Positions 9,309 to 18,167 of a DNA stretch of 64,000 bases are shown one piece after another (the stretch's first letter is position 1; every line of letters starts with the position of its first letter). The translations under genes were made by a program, and so were the position numbers. The notes beneath the pieces were generated by a model. That model saw nothing but the letters and a program-made list of their open reading frames with translations. It was not told the origin of the DNA and did no database searches. Source of the stretch: Gottschalkiaceae bacterium SANA (lineage in GTDB: Bacteria; Bacillota; Clostridia; Tissierellales; GPF-1); contig AP028876.1 of the NCBI GenBank assembly GCA_036323355.1, positions 992,001-1,056,000 on the forward strand, written 5' to 3'.

Positions 9309-9754
9309 GGAAAAACCCTATTTTTATGCCAGGTGCTGGCGTTGTCTTGTACGATGCAGAGACTCAAGAAATCGTCATGCAAAAGCGTACTGACAATGGA
9401 TGTTGGGGAATCTTTGGTGGAGCCATGGAATTTGGTGAGCAGGCAGAAGATACTGCAAAACGAGAATTATTTGAAGAATCTGGGGTTCAAGCGAAAGCTC
9501 TCGAATTGATTGGGGTAGAAGCTGGTCAAGCCATGTTTCACGAATATCCAAATGGAGATCAGGTCTATAATGTTGCCTGTCTCTTTGTGTGCAAAGCATG
9601 GGAGGGAACGCCATATGTCCATGACGATGAGTCCTTGGAAATCAAGCGATTTTCGATTTTTGCACTGCCGACTCCGGACATTTTGAATCCCCCAGATTAT
9701 CAGTTGATTCAACGATTCCTCTCTTGGTCCAAAGTTGAAAAAATTATGCTATAA
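9272..9754 (+). CDS. Nudix hydrolase
   Basis: 160 residues starting at GTG 9272, eight bases after GGAGGAG, inside the end of the RND gene in another frame. A perfect Nudix box runs from Gly50 to Val72: G-x5-E (Gly50, Glu56), then REL at 64-66, EE at 68-69 and Gly71. The enzyme should cleave a nucleoside diphosphate linked to another moiety, with a metal held by the box glutamates. Residues 18-46 give the usual NTP-type strand pattern. The substrate cannot be predicted; translational coupling to an efflux pump is probably incidental. Confidence 0.9.
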   Translation: MANYVQEIRKYVGKNPIFMPGAGVVLYDAETQEIVMQKRTDNGCWGIFGGAMEFGEQAEDTAKRELFEESGVQAKALELIGVEAGQAMFHEYPNGDQVYNVACLFVCKAWEGTPYVHDDESLEIKRFSIFALPTPDILNPPDYQLIQRFLSWSKVEKIML

Positions 9755-9755
9755 T
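9747..9755 (+). promoter_or_regulatory. Extended -10 promoter for the acyltransferase gene
   Basis: TGCTATAAT is a perfect extended -10 element 21 bases before the plsC-like ATG, at the end of the Nudix gene. No good -35 is visible at the right distance. Confidence 0.45.
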
Positions 9756-9776
9756 GGGAAGATAAGGAGGGGGATT

Positions 9777-10526
9777 ATGGCAGTACTTCGAGAAATAATA
9801 GCGATTCTTTATGCAATTATTGGCATCGTATGGATGCGGATTGGACCCATGTGGGCGCCAAAGGTAAAGCGATTGCAGAAAAATGGAAAATTGCAGGAAG
9901 CAGATCAGGTTCTTACTGTTATGTTGAAGCGATTTGTTCGACGACTTATGAAAATTATTGGCATTGAAGTGGAAATTATTGGGGATGAAAACTTGCCCAA
10001 ACATGGAAATTACGTGTTAGTGGGAAACCATCAGGGCCATGCAGACCCATTCTTTCCCTTTCTTTTTATGGATCGTAGCCTTGGGTTTGTTGCAAAGAAG
10101 GAACTTAGAAAATTGCCCATCGTGCCCGGTTTGATGGACTTGTATCATTGTGTTTTAATCGATCGTAAGGATCTGCGTCAGAGTTTGCAAGCGATTCAAG
10201 AGGGTGCAGACTTTGTTCGAGACGGATATCCTATGATGATCTACCCGGAGGGAACTCGTTCAACATCCGAGAAAATGTTGCCTTTTAAATCGGGTGCTAT
10301 GAATCTGGCTTTAAAAGCAAAGGCTGATGTTGTACCGGTTACCATGGTGGGTTCTTACTGGATTCAGCAAAAGGGTAGCAATTTGATTAAGAAGGCAAAG
10401 GTACGTGTGGTGATTGATGCTCCAATTCCTACGGTGGATATGGATCGTAGCGAAAAGAAAGAGTTAAGTGGTCGTGTACGTGGGATCATTGAGCAGAATT
10501 TAGAAAAATATAAGATAGAAAAATAA
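9777..10526 (+). CDS. plsC: 1-acylglycerol-3-phosphate O-acyltransferase (PlsC family)
   Basis: 249 residues from ATG 9777, preceded by AAGGAGGGGG; an in-frame upstream codon at 9735 is rejected because it lies inside the Nudix gene without a site. One N-terminal span (about 4-22) anchors the enzyme. The catalytic HX4D motif is NHQGHAD at 84-90, and YPEGTRS at 156-162 is the acceptor-binding motif III. It should acylate lysophosphatidate to phosphatidate in phospholipid synthesis. Followed at once by a terminator. Confidence 0.9.
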   Translation: MAVLREIIAILYAIIGIVWMRIGPMWAPKVKRLQKNGKLQEADQVLTVMLKRFVRRLMKIIGIEVEIIGDENLPKHGNYVLVGNHQGHADPFFPFLFMDRSLGFVAKKELRKLPIVPGLMDLYHCVLIDRKDLRQSLQAIQEGADFVRDGYPMMIYPEGTRSTSEKMLPFKSGAMNLALKAKADVVPVTMVGSYWIQQKGSNLIKKAKVRVVIDAPIPTVDMDRSEKKELSGRVRGIIEQNLEKYKIEK

Positions 10527-10527
10527 G

Positions 10528-10560
10528 AAAAAGCGTTCGATTTTATCGAACGCTTTTTCT
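10528..10560. terminator. Intrinsic terminator after plsC
   Basis: AAAAAGCGTTCGA / TCGAACGCTTTTT stem with a TTTTA loop; A-run and T-run on the two sides make it usable in both directions. Confidence 0.85.
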
Positions 10561-10598
10561 GTGAAATCCTTTTCATGGAAATTCTTCCTTCTAAACTC

Positions 10599-10627
10599 TT
10601 GACTTTATTGAGATCATGCACTAAACT
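10599..10627 (+). promoter_or_regulatory. Sigma-A promoter of a stand-alone small RNA
   Basis: TTGACT (10599-10604), 17-base spacer, TAAACT (10622-10627). No open reading frame follows before the terminator at 10723-10754, so it would drive a short RNA. Confidence 0.5.
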
Positions 10628-10633
10628 ATGAAC

Positions 10634-10754
10634 AAAGTGTTACAAAAAAGACATGAGTAAGTTTGCAGTAGCCGCATGGCTATTTCAATAGGTGTGACGT
10701 CAACCCCCTTTTTGATGTCAGAAAAACGCGAGAGTCGGCCTCTCGCGTTTTTTC
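10634..10754 (+). ncRNA. Candidate small RNA of about 120 bases
   Basis: The stretch begins just after a promoter-like pair and ends at a strong terminator: arms AACGCGAGAG / CTCTCGCGTT (10725-10748) plus a T-run. Two further hairpins lie inside: TAGCC-GCAT-GGCTA (about 10669-10682) and TGACGTCA with TGATGTCA (about 10694-10720). The oligopeptide operon downstream has its own near-consensus promoter after this terminator, so the element is separate from it, although an attenuating leader with a second promoter is an alternative. No family is recognised. Confidence 0.45.
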
Positions 10755-10832
10755 TTTACGGAAATATCTGACAATTTATGAACATTCCTTTATATTTAAC
10801 GATTACAATTACATTTATGACATGCATTGTGC

Positions 10833-10861
10833 TTGACAGAGCGACAGATGTAGAGTAGAAT
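10833..10861 (+). promoter_or_regulatory. Sigma-A promoter of the oligopeptide importer operon
   Basis: TTGACA (10833-10838), 17-base spacer, TAGAAT (10856-10861), about 49 bases before the ATG. Near consensus, consistent with a highly expressed binding protein. Confidence 0.75.
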
Positions 10862-10909
10862 AATTAAGAATATATTACACAAATGAAATATATAGAAAGA
10901 AGGGGAAAA

Positions 10910-12466
10910 ATGAAAAACATGAAAAAAACATGGATTGCATTACTACTATTGGTGGCAATGATTCTATCAGCGGGCTGTGGCGCGCAACCGGCAGCAGACG
11001 GTGATGAGCCTGCACAAGCGGAGCCTAAGATCTTCGTTTATGCACGTGGTTCAGACTCCATCAGCCTTGATTCAGCATTTGTATCAGACGGAGAATCGTC
11101 GAAGGTATTGAATCAAATCGCCGATACACTGGTACGCTATAAAAACGGTTCTACCGAAATTATGCCTTGGTTGGCAGAGAGCTGGGATATTTCAGAAGAC
11201 GGAACGGAGTATCTTTTCCATCTACGTGAAGGCGTGAAATTCCATGACGGCAGCGATTTAACTGCTGAAGATGTTGTTTGGAACTTTGATCGTCAATTGG
11301 CTGACAACAGAACATCGGATATGCCATATGCATCTTTTACATTTGCAGATGTTGTTTCGGTCGAAGCTGTCGATCCTTTGACAGTTAAAATCACATTGAC
11401 TAAACCGTCAACACCATTCATTGCAAACTTGGCTATGAGTCTTTCTGTACAGATCTATAAGCCTGCTGATGATGTAGCGGAAAACCCAATTGGAACAGGA
11501 TCATATAAATTTGATTCTTGGAAAAAAGACGAATCCATTACACTTCTGAAAAACGAAGATTTCTGGGGCGACGAAAAACCAAGTTTTGATAAATTGATCT
11601 TCAAAGTAACAAAAGAGAATTCGGTTCGTGCAACAGAGTTGATGTCTGGATCAGTTGATATGATTGACGGAATCAGTTTCAATGATGTTGAGCAACTGGA
11701 ATCAAGTTCTGATGTGGAAGTGAAAAAAGTTGCGGGTATGAACATCAACTACATGGCCTTCAATACCACTCGCGCACCATTTGATAACAAAGAAGCACGT
11801 GTTGCCATTGCAAAAGCGATTAATACGCAAGAAATTGTAGATTTCCTTTATCAAGGATATGCGACAAAAGCGGAAAGTTTCTTCCCAGACTTTATGCCTG
11901 GATACAATGGAGATCCTGGTTTGACAAAATATGATGTTGAAGCTGCAAAGGCCGAAGTTGCCGCTTTGGGATTGGATCAAACGCCAATCAAAATCATTTG
12001 CTACTCAAACCCACGTCCTTACAACCCAGCCGGTGGAAAATTGGCTGAAACGGTTCAAGCATATTTGAATGAAGTTGGGGTTACAGCTGAAGTTGTTGTA
12101 TATCCTTGGACCGATTATCGAGACAAAGTAAACCAATATGAAGGCGATATTTACTTCATGGGATGGATTGGCGACAACGGGGATCCGGACAACTTCTTGA
12201 CATTGCTTGAAGGGGCTAGCATTGGCGGGTTGAACGATACTGGTTGGTCAAACCCTGAATTTGACGCACTTATGAACAAGGGTCGTGAATTACCAAACGG
12301 CGAAGAGCGTTGGGAAACTTACAAGCAAGCACAAGAAGTGTTGGCTCAAGAGGTTCCATGGGTACCAATCTCACATGCTTTAGATCTTGGCGCTTGGACA
12401 ACAAACGTTACAGGATATGAATTGCATCCAACAGGACGAGTTAACCTGTTTGGCGTAGACAAGTAG
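10910..12466 (+). CDS. Oligopeptide/dipeptide ABC importer, substrate-binding lipoprotein
   Basis: 518 residues from ATG 10910 (AGAAGGGG upstream). The signal peptide ends in a lipobox LSAGC with Cys23, so the protein is tethered to the outer membrane face. The rest is an SBP_bac_5 fold (DppA/OppA family): typical segments are YLFHLREGVKFHDGS, DVVWNFDR and RVAIAKAINTQEI. It captures peptides, or in related members nickel or opines, and delivers them to the permeases downstream. A terminator-like hairpin follows it, which should keep binding-protein mRNA in excess over the membrane parts. Confidence 0.92.
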   Translation: MKNMKKTWIALLLLVAMILSAGCGAQPAADGDEPAQAEPKIFVYARGSDSISLDSAFVSDGESSKVLNQIADTLVRYKNGSTEIMPWLAESWDISEDGTEYLFHLREGVKFHDGSDLTAEDVVWNFDRQLADNRTSDMPYASFTFADVVSVEAVDPLTVKITLTKPSTPFIANLAMSLSVQIYKPADDVAENPIGTGSYKFDSWKKDESITLLKNEDFWGDEKPSFDKLIFKVTKENSVRATELMSGSVDMIDGISFNDVEQLESSSDVEVKKVAGMNINYMAFNTTRAPFDNKEARVAIAKAINTQEIVDFLYQGYATKAESFFPDFMPGYNGDPGLTKYDVEAAKAEVAALGLDQTPIKIICYSNPRPYNPAGGKLAETVQAYLNEVGVTAEVVVYPWTDYRDKVNQYEGDIYFMGWIGDNGDPDNFLTLLEGASIGGLNDTGWSNPEFDALMNKGRELPNGEERWETYKQAQEVLAQEVPWVPISHALDLGAWTTNVTGYELHPTGRVNLFGVDK

Positions 12467-12476
12467 AGAATTGAGA

Positions 12477-12508
12477 ACCGGTGCCCTTAACACGGCACCG
12501 GTTTTTTT
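12477..12508 (+). terminator. Terminator/attenuator between binding protein and permease genes
   Basis: ACCGGTGCC / GGCACCGGT perfect nine-base stem with CTTAACAC loop and seven T. It lies inside the operon, so partial read-through must supply the downstream genes. Confidence 0.8.
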
Positions 12509-12523
12509 GTTTAGGGGGTTTCT

Positions 12524-13528
12524 ATGGGAAAATATATTTTCAGAAGATTATTGTATCTCATTCCCGTCGTGTTTGGCGTTTCCGTATTGGTTTTTACGGT
12601 CATGCATTTATTCACATCGGATCCGGCGTTGACAATTTTGGGTCAGCATGCAACGGATGCGGACGCGGCGGCTTTGCGAGAGGAATTGGGTTTTAACTTA
12701 CCATTGGTTCAACAGTATTGGAATTTCTTGAGCGGAATGCTGCAGGGGAACTTTGGAACCTCATTATTTACACATACACCAGTCTTTAATGAAGTGATGT
12801 CGCGGTTTCCAGCGACGATTGAATTGGCTTTATTTGCAATTATCGTTGCCTCTGTTGTTGGGGTGACTTTGGGTGTTATTTCAGCTGTGAAGCAAAACTC
12901 TATCTTTGATTATGCGTCCATGACGATTTCTTTAATGGGGGTGTCCATGCCGATTTTTTGGCTAGGCTTGATCATGATTGTGGTTTTCTCTTTAAAGCTG
13001 GGGTGGTTTCCAGTGTCTGGTCGTATTCAAATGGGATATGATCCGGCGCATGTGACGGGCTTGTATATCTTGGACAGCATCCTTACCGGAAATACAGCGG
13101 CATTTAAGAGTGCGGTGGAACATATTATCTTACCGGGTACAGCTCTTGCCATGTATTCTATGGCCATTATCGCAAGGATGACTCGCTCAACGATGTTGGA
13201 AACCTTGGGGCAGGATTACATACGTACCGCACGGGCAAAAGGAATTGTTGAAAGGCTGGTTATTGTGCGACATGCCCTTCGAAATGCAATGATTCCCATC
13301 GTTACGGTGATCGGTTTGCAAATGGGCGGTCTTTTGGGCGGTGCGGTTTTGACCGAGACTGTATTTTCATGGCCGGGCGTTGGTTCCTACACGGTAGAAT
13401 CCATTTTGAAATCGGATTACCCCGTGGTGCAGGGAACAGTAATGATGATGTCGATCATCTTTGTATTGGTTAATTTGGCCGTGGATTTGATCTATAGTGT
13501 TTTAGATCCGCGTATCAAGTATTCGTAG
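12524..13528 (+). CDS. Oligopeptide ABC importer permease (DppB/OppB type)
   Basis: 334 residues. One N-terminal span (about 9-29), a periplasmic loop, then five spans; this is the DppB/OppB layout. The cytoplasmic EAA loop that contacts the ATPases is visible as DYIRTARAKGIVERLVIVRHALRNA. ATG 12524 follows TTAGGGGG. It lies 9 bases before the second permease gene. Confidence 0.92.
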   Translation: MGKYIFRRLLYLIPVVFGVSVLVFTVMHLFTSDPALTILGQHATDADAAALREELGFNLPLVQQYWNFLSGMLQGNFGTSLFTHTPVFNEVMSRFPATIELALFAIIVASVVGVTLGVISAVKQNSIFDYASMTISLMGVSMPIFWLGLIMIVVFSLKLGWFPVSGRIQMGYDPAHVTGLYILDSILTGNTAAFKSAVEHIILPGTALAMYSMAIIARMTRSTMLETLGQDYIRTARAKGIVERLVIVRHALRNAMIPIVTVIGLQMGGLLGGAVLTETVFSWPGVGSYTVESILKSDYPVVQGTVMMMSIIFVLVNLAVDLIYSVLDPRIKYS

Positions 13529-13537
13529 GAGGGACAA

Positions 13538-14440
13538 ATGACTGAAGAAGTTAAGAAAGAAATCAACGAAGAAATTGTCCCTGTAGAGCAAGGTGTCTCT
13601 CCATGGAGGGATATGTGGGATCGATTAAAACAAAACAAGGCTGCCATGTTTGGTCTTGCCATTGTCGGCTTGCTTGTATTTTTTGCCCTATTTGGCAAGT
13701 ATTTAACGCCGTATGATCCGTTATACGGTGGGAGCCTGAAAGAAAGCCTGCAAGGGCCATCTCGTGCGCATTGGTTGGGAACCGATGAGCAGGGTCGCGA
13801 TATGCTGAGTCGAATTATTGCCGGGGCTGCGATCTCTTTGCGAGTTGGTTTGTCAGCTGTGGGTATTGCCTTGTCTTGTGGCATGATCATCGGTGCTATT
13901 GCCGGATACTATGGTGGAAAGATCGATATGATTTTGATGCGTTTGATGGACATTATGTTGGCCTTCCCATCACTTCTATTGGCAATTGCCTTTATGTCTG
14001 TTTTGGGTCGGGGAATAGAGAATGCGATTATTGCCATCTCTATTGTGACGATTCCGCAGTATGCGCGTATTGTTCGAGGATCCGTTTTGTCGGTGAAAGA
14101 GAATGAATATGTGCAGGCGGCGAGGGCCATTGGAAATCCTGATTGGCGAATTATTCTCTACCATGTGGTTCCTAATATTTTGCCACCGATTATTGTTCGG
14201 GCAACCTTGGGAATATCGATTGCGATTTTAGATACCTCAGCCCTTGGATTCTTAGGCCTGGGTGTACAACCTCCAACAGCCGAATGGGGTACCATGTTGG
14301 GCGCAGGTCGGGCATATTTCTTTAACGCGAATCATCTGGTATTGTTCCCAGGTTTAGCAATTACCTTCACGGTAATGGCATTCAACCTTTTGGGAGACGG
14401 ACTCCGGGATGCATTAGATCCACGGATCCGCAAAGGATAG
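13538..14440 (+). CDS. Oligopeptide ABC importer permease (DppC/OppC type)
   Basis: 300 residues. A cytoplasmic N-terminus of about 40 residues (OppC_N), a first span at 43-63, then LGTDEQGRDMLSRIIAGA, a DppC signature, and five further spans. The EAA loop reads EYVQAARAIGNPDWRIIYHV-like (residues about 190-212). ATG 13538 follows GGAGGG. It pairs with the DppB-type permease to form the channel. Confidence 0.92.
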   Translation: MTEEVKKEINEEIVPVEQGVSPWRDMWDRLKQNKAAMFGLAIVGLLVFFALFGKYLTPYDPLYGGSLKESLQGPSRAHWLGTDEQGRDMLSRIIAGAAISLRVGLSAVGIALSCGMIIGAIAGYYGGKIDMILMRLMDIMLAFPSLLLAIAFMSVLGRGIENAIIAISIVTIPQYARIVRGSVLSVKENEYVQAARAIGNPDWRIILYHVVPNILPPIIVRATLGISIAILDTSALGFLGLGVQPPTAEWGTMLGAGRAYFFNANHLVLFPGLAITFTVMAFNLLGDGLRDALDPRIRKG

Positions 14441-14449
14441 GAGGGGCAT

Positions 14450-15424
14450 ATGTTACTAGAAGTGAAAGAACTGGAGACGCACTTCCATATCAAAGGAAAG
14501 GTTGCAAAAGCGGTTGACGGCGTATCATTTTCTGTAGGACGAAAAGAAGTGGTCGCTTTGGTTGGCGAGTCCGGCAGTGGAAAGAGTGTTACGAGTCTTT
14601 CTGTGTTGGGATTGATTCCATCGCCACCAGGGAAAATCGAAGGTGGAGAAATCATCTTTGACGGTGAGGACCTGCTGAAAAAGTCTAACAAAGAAATGCA
14701 AGATGTTCGGGGAAATGAAATTTCGATGATTTTTCAAGAGCCAATGACCTCTTTGAATCCTGTGTATCCAGTTGGAAAACAAATTACAGAGGCGATTCGT
14801 CGCCATAATAAAATATCGAAAAAAGAAGCACGTGCCATTGCCATTGAGATGCTTAGCAAAGTGGGATTGCCATCCCCTGAAATTCGAGTGGACGATTATC
14901 CCCATCAAATGAGTGGTGGGATGAGACAGCGTGTGATGATCGCCATGGCTCTGGCAACGAAGCCACAATTATTGATTGCCGATGAACCAACCACCGCTTT
15001 GGATGTAACCATTCAGGCACAGATTCTTGATTTGATGAATCGTTTGCGAGAAGAGACTGGCACATCAATTCTTTTGATCACCCATGATTTGGGCGTTGTT
15101 GCTGAAACTGCGGATCGAGTTGTGGTATTGTATTGCGGCAAGGTTATGGAGATGGCAAATGTGGTGGATCTTTTTGAGGATCCCAGGCATCCTTATACCC
15201 AAGGCTTGATTGCATCGATTCCAAAAATGGAAGGCGAGTCTGGTCGACTGACAATGATTGAAGGAAATGTACCGAATCCGATGCAGATGCCGGCAGGTTG
15301 TCCTTTTGAACCGAGATGTACTCAGTCGATGGAGATTTGCAAACGAAAGATGCCGGAAATTCAGCAATTTGGGGATCGGCAAGTAAGATGCTTTTTATAT
15401 GAAGGAAAGGGGGAAGTTGAATGA
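14450..15424 (+). CDS. Oligopeptide ABC importer ATPase (DppD/OppD type)
   Basis: 324 residues. Walker A GESGSGKS near residue 40, signature MSGGMRQRV near 155, Walker [13 protein letters not shown] near 175 and the switch histidine in LLITHDLG. The C-terminal oligo_HPY region has the Cys-rich pattern [14 protein letters not shown], found in this subfamily. It forms a heterodimer with the next gene product, and the two genes overlap by ATGA at 15421-15424. GGAGG precedes the ATG. Confidence 0.93.
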   Translation: MLLEVKELETHFHIKGKVAKAVDGVSFSVGRKEVVALVGESGSGKSVTSLSVLGLIPSPPGKIEGGEIIFDGEDLLKKSNKEMQDVRGNEISMIFQEPMTSLNPVYPVGKQITEAIRRHNKISKKEARAIAIEMLSKVGLPSPEIRVDDYPHQMSGGMRQRVMIAMALATKPQLLIADEPTTALDVTIQAQILDLMNRLREETGTSILLITHDLGVVAETADRVVVLYCGKVMEMANVVDLFEDPRHPYTQGLIASIPKMEGESGRLTMIEGNVPNPMQMPAGCPFEPRCTQSMEICKRKMPEIQQFGDRQVRCFLYEGKGEVE

Positions 15425-16392
15425 AGCCATTATTAGAAGTTAAGGGCTTAACCAAACACTTTCCTGTTGAACAGGGCTTCTTGTCAAAAGGCAAGAAAGT
15501 TGTACGTGCTGTTGACGATTTGAGTTTTGCAATCGCACCAGGTGAAACCCTTGGTTTGGTAGGGGAATCCGGTTGTGGAAAATCTACAACGGGAAAGCTT
15601 ATTGTTCAATTGCTGGAGCCCACTGCAGGCCAGTTGTTTTTCGAAGGGAAAAATATCACCAATCAGTCTGGTCGTGAACGGAGAGCCTTGGCTCGTGATA
15701 TTCAAATTATTTTTCAGGATCCTTATGCCTCGTTGAATCCACGTATGACTGTGGAACAGATTGTGACAGAGCCCATGAAATTACACCTGAATCTTGGAAA
15801 GAAAGAATTGGAGCAAGAAGTTTTGCGATTGATGAATACCGTGGGTTTGCCATCTTTTTATCGAAACCGGTACCCGCATGAATTCAGTGGCGGTCAACGG
15901 CAGCGGATCGGGATTGCACGCGCTTTGGCCTTGAAACCGAAATTGATTGTTTGTGACGAGCCGGTATCGGCTTTAGATGTATCCATTCAGGCCCAGGTAT
16001 TGAATCTCCTGGATGATCTGCAGGAAGAGTTTGGCTTGACCTATTTGTTTATTGCTCACGGATTGAATGTTATTCGACATATTTCCGATCGGGTGGGGGT
16101 TATGTATTTGGGGAATATGATGGAGTTGGCACCAGCTAAACCCATGTATGCCAATCCCTTACATCCTTATACCCAGGCACTTTTGTCAGCCGTTCCGATT
16201 CCAGATCCAAAGGCTGTGAAAAATCGGATTTTATTGGAGGGAGATGTGCCCAGTCCGATCAATCCACCATCGGGTTGTCGATTCCACACCCGTTGCCGCT
16301 ATGCAACGGAGCGATGCAAGTTAGAAGTACCTGTATTGCAGGAAGTGGAGCCGGAGCATTTTGTGGCCTGCCATTTGATGGACCAACGATAA
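15421..16392 (+). CDS. Oligopeptide ABC importer ATPase (DppF/OppF type)
   Basis: 323 residues. Walker A GESGCGKS, signature [15 protein letters not shown], Walker [11 protein letters not shown], and a C-terminal Cys-rich oligo_HPY region ([14 protein letters not shown]). The H-loop reads FIAHGLNVI where most relatives have HDLSVV; the histidine is present but the following Asp is Gly, an unusual change next to the switch. Last gene of the importer operon and followed by a terminator. Confidence 0.93.
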   Translation: MKPLLEVKGLTKHFPVEQGFLSKGKKVVRAVDDLSFAIAPGETLGLVGESGCGKSTTGKLIVQLLEPTAGQLFFEGKNITNQSGRERRALARDIQIIFQDPYASLNPRMTVEQIVTEPMKLHLNLGKKELEQEVLRLMNTVGLPSFYRNRYPHEFSGGQRQRIGIARALALKPKLIVCDEPVSALDVSIQAQVLNLLDDLQEEFGLTYLFIAHGLNVIRHISDRVGVMYLGNMMELAPAKPMYANPLHPYTQALLSAVPIPDPKAVKNRILLEGDVPSPINPPSGCRFHTRCRYATERCKLEVPVLQEVEPEHFVACHLMDQR

Positions 16393-16398
16393 AACAAG

Positions 16399-16431
16399 AG
16401 AACGCGAGGACTTTTTTCTCGCGTTTTTTTG
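16399..16431 (+). terminator. Terminator of the oligopeptide importer operon
   Basis: AACGCGAG / CTCGCGTT stem with a loop of about nine bases, then seven T. Confidence 0.85.
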
Positions 16432-16515
16432 TACAAAAAATAGGTTTAGGAACTTATCAGAAGTGCAATTAAGATGTACAATGTAAGGGAAAGAAATGAA
16501 GAAAGAGGGAAAGCT

Positions 16516-16998
16516 ATGAGCAAGAAGAAAAAAACCAATGCGATCCGGCTATTGGAGCGTCAAAAAATTGCCTATGAAATACGCGAGTTCAGCATTGATG
16601 ATGGTTTGATGGATGGGCTGAGCGTTGCTCAAAAGACGGGTCAGATGCCAAATCAGGTATTTAAGACGCTTGTTACACAAGGCGAAAATGGAAATATTTG
16701 TGTCTTTTGTCTTCCGGTTTCATCTTCTTTGGATCTGAAAAAAGCGGCCAAAGCTGCGGGCTCAAAGCGGATACGAATGATCCCTATGCAAGACTTGCTG
16801 GCACGAACGGGATATGTGCATGGTGGATGTTCGCCTGTTGGCATGAAAAAAAGCTATCCTACATGGATTGATCAATCAGCCATGGGGTATGATAAAATTT
16901 GTATGAGTGGTGGAGCTAGAGGGATTCAGGTCTGTTTATCACCGAAACAATTGCAAAAAATGATTGATTCGCAATGGGCTGATTTAAGGGAGGCGTAA
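16516..16998 (+). CDS. ybaK: Cys-tRNA(Pro)/aminoacyl-tRNA deacylase (YbaK/EbsC family)
   Basis: 160 residues from ATG 16516 (AGAGGGAAAG upstream); an earlier in-frame ATG at 16474 has no site. The fold is the YbaK/ProX editing domain: FKTLV carries the conserved lysine near residue 50, and GGCSPVGMKK near residue 110 is the family loop. These proteins hydrolyse Cys-tRNA(Pro) made in error by prolyl-tRNA synthetase. A free-standing trans-editing factor of normal length; monocistronic or cotranscribed with the aldolase. Confidence 0.88.
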   Translation: MSKKKKTNAIRLLERQKIAYEIREFSIDDGLMDGLSVAQKTGQMPNQVFKTLVTQGENGNICVFCLPVSSSLDLKKAAKAAGSKRIRMIPMQDLLARTGYVHGGCSPVGMKKSYPTWIDQSAMGYDKICMSGGARGIQVCLSPKQLQKMIDSQWADLREA

Positions 16999-17060
16999 CG
17001 GGGTCCCTGCAAAAATGATTTCTGCGATGAAAGAGTCCAATGGGTAAGGAGGAAATGAGC

Positions 17061-17918
17061 ATGTTGGTTTCAGGTATAGATGTAATGAAACACGCCCATA
17101 GAAACGGATATGCAGTGGGTGCTTTTAATGTGAACAATATGGAAGCGATTCAAGCGATTATCGAAGCAGCGGAAGAGTTACAATCACCAGTGATTATTCA
17201 AGCCTCGCAAGGCGGTTTGAAATATGCAGGGGTAAAGTATATGGCCGCAATGGTGAAAGTAGCGGCGGAAGTTGCTAGTGTGCCTGTGGTCCTCCACTTG
17301 GATCATGGTACAGAATTCTCTAGCCAAGTGCAATGCTTGCAAGCGGGCTGGACATCATTGATGATTGATGCATCTCATTATGACTTGCAAGAAAACATTG
17401 CAAAGACGAAAGAAATTGTGGAAATGGCTCACCAAGTAGGTGTTGGCGTGGAAGCAGAGCTTGGGAAGATTGGCGGCGTGGAAGATGACATTGCGGTTGA
17501 CGCAAAAGACGCGGTATATACAGAGGTGGATGAGGCATATGATTTTGTATGTGCGACAGGAGTTGACTATTTGGCGATTGCGGTAGGTACCGCCCATGGT
17601 CCCTACAAGGGAGACCCCAAGATTGACTTCACGCGGATTGCGGAAATTAAAGCGAAAGTCAATATGCCTTTGGTACTGCATGGTTCTTCGGGCCTGCCGA
17701 AAGAATCTATTGAAAAGGCAATTGCCGCCGGTATTAATAAGATCAATATCGATACAGATCTTCGCCAGGCTTATCACCGTGCCGTGAAGAAGTTCGTTAC
17801 GGAAAACCCAGATATTTATGATCCTCGTAAAATCAACGCACCTGGAAAAGAGGCGATGAAAGAAGTTGCCAAAGATAAAATGCGCATGTTTAATTCAGTG
17901 AACCAGGCGTGGAGATAG
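17061..17918 (+). CDS. Class II fructose-bisphosphate aldolase family protein (copy 1)
   Basis: 285 residues from ATG 17061, chosen because TAAGGAGGA lies eight bases before; ATGs at 17040 and 17055 are badly spaced. Zinc ligands of class II aldolases are visible: His82 in LHLDHG, His179 in GTAHGPYKG and His207 in VLHGSSG. The enzyme should split fructose-1,6-bisphosphate, or a related ketose bisphosphate such as tagatose bisphosphate, into two trioses. A second copy at 55388-56251 differs clearly (for example HGGTGIP instead of HGSSGLP), so the two may have different substrates or expression. Followed by a terminator. Confidence 0.9.
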   Translation: MLVSGIDVMKHAHRNGYAVGAFNVNNMEAIQAIIEAAEELQSPVIIQASQGGLKYAGVKYMAAMVKVAAEVASVPVVLHLDHGTEFSSQVQCLQAGWTSLMIDASHYDLQENIAKTKEIVEMAHQVGVGVEAELGKIGGVEDDIAVDAKDAVYTEVDEAYDFVCATGVDYLAIAVGTAHGPYKGDPKIDFTRIAEIKAKVNMPLVLHGSSGLPKESIEKAIAAGINKINIDTDLRQAYHRAVKKFVTENPDIYDPRKINAPGKEAMKEVAKDKMRMFNSVNQAWR

Positions 17919-17929
17919 TGACCAGACAA

Positions 17930-17957
17930 ACCCATGGGGACACCTATGGGTTTTTTT
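17930..17957 (+). terminator. Terminator of aldolase copy 1
   Basis: ACCCAT / ATGGGT stem with a ten-base loop and seven T. Confidence 0.75.
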
Positions 17958-17964
17958 ATGGTCA

Positions 17965-18167
17965 CCCCATGCTTCCGCGCCCTTTTAGGTCGCTATCGCA
18001 ATCGGTGTCCTAATTGGTCTGCCCATGCTTTCGCGCCCTTTTAGGTCGCTATCGCCACCCTTGACCTCATTGTTCACCCCATGCTTCCGCGCCCTTTTAG
18101 GTCGCTATCGCCACCCTTGACCTCATTGTTCACCCCATGCTTCCGCGCCCTTACAGGCCGCTATCGC
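17965..18167. repeat. Tandem repeat, 56-base period, four copies
   Basis: A 35-base core beginning CCCATGCTTCCGCGCCC and ending GGTCGCTATCGC recurs at 17965, 18021, 18077 and 18133, exactly 56 bases apart. The 21-base interval after copies 2 and 3 is identical (starts CACCCTTGACC); those after copies 1 and 4 differ. Copy 4 has a few substitutions (TTACAGGCCG). The unit is more GC-rich than its surroundings. 56 is not a multiple of three and no frame stays open, so it is non-coding. Confidence 0.9.

Noticed and set aside
17965-18167. CRISPR array
   Set aside because: Repeats of 35 bases with 21-base intervals look superficially similar, but two of the intervals are identical, only four units exist and no cas gene is nearby. 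A tandem repeat explains it.
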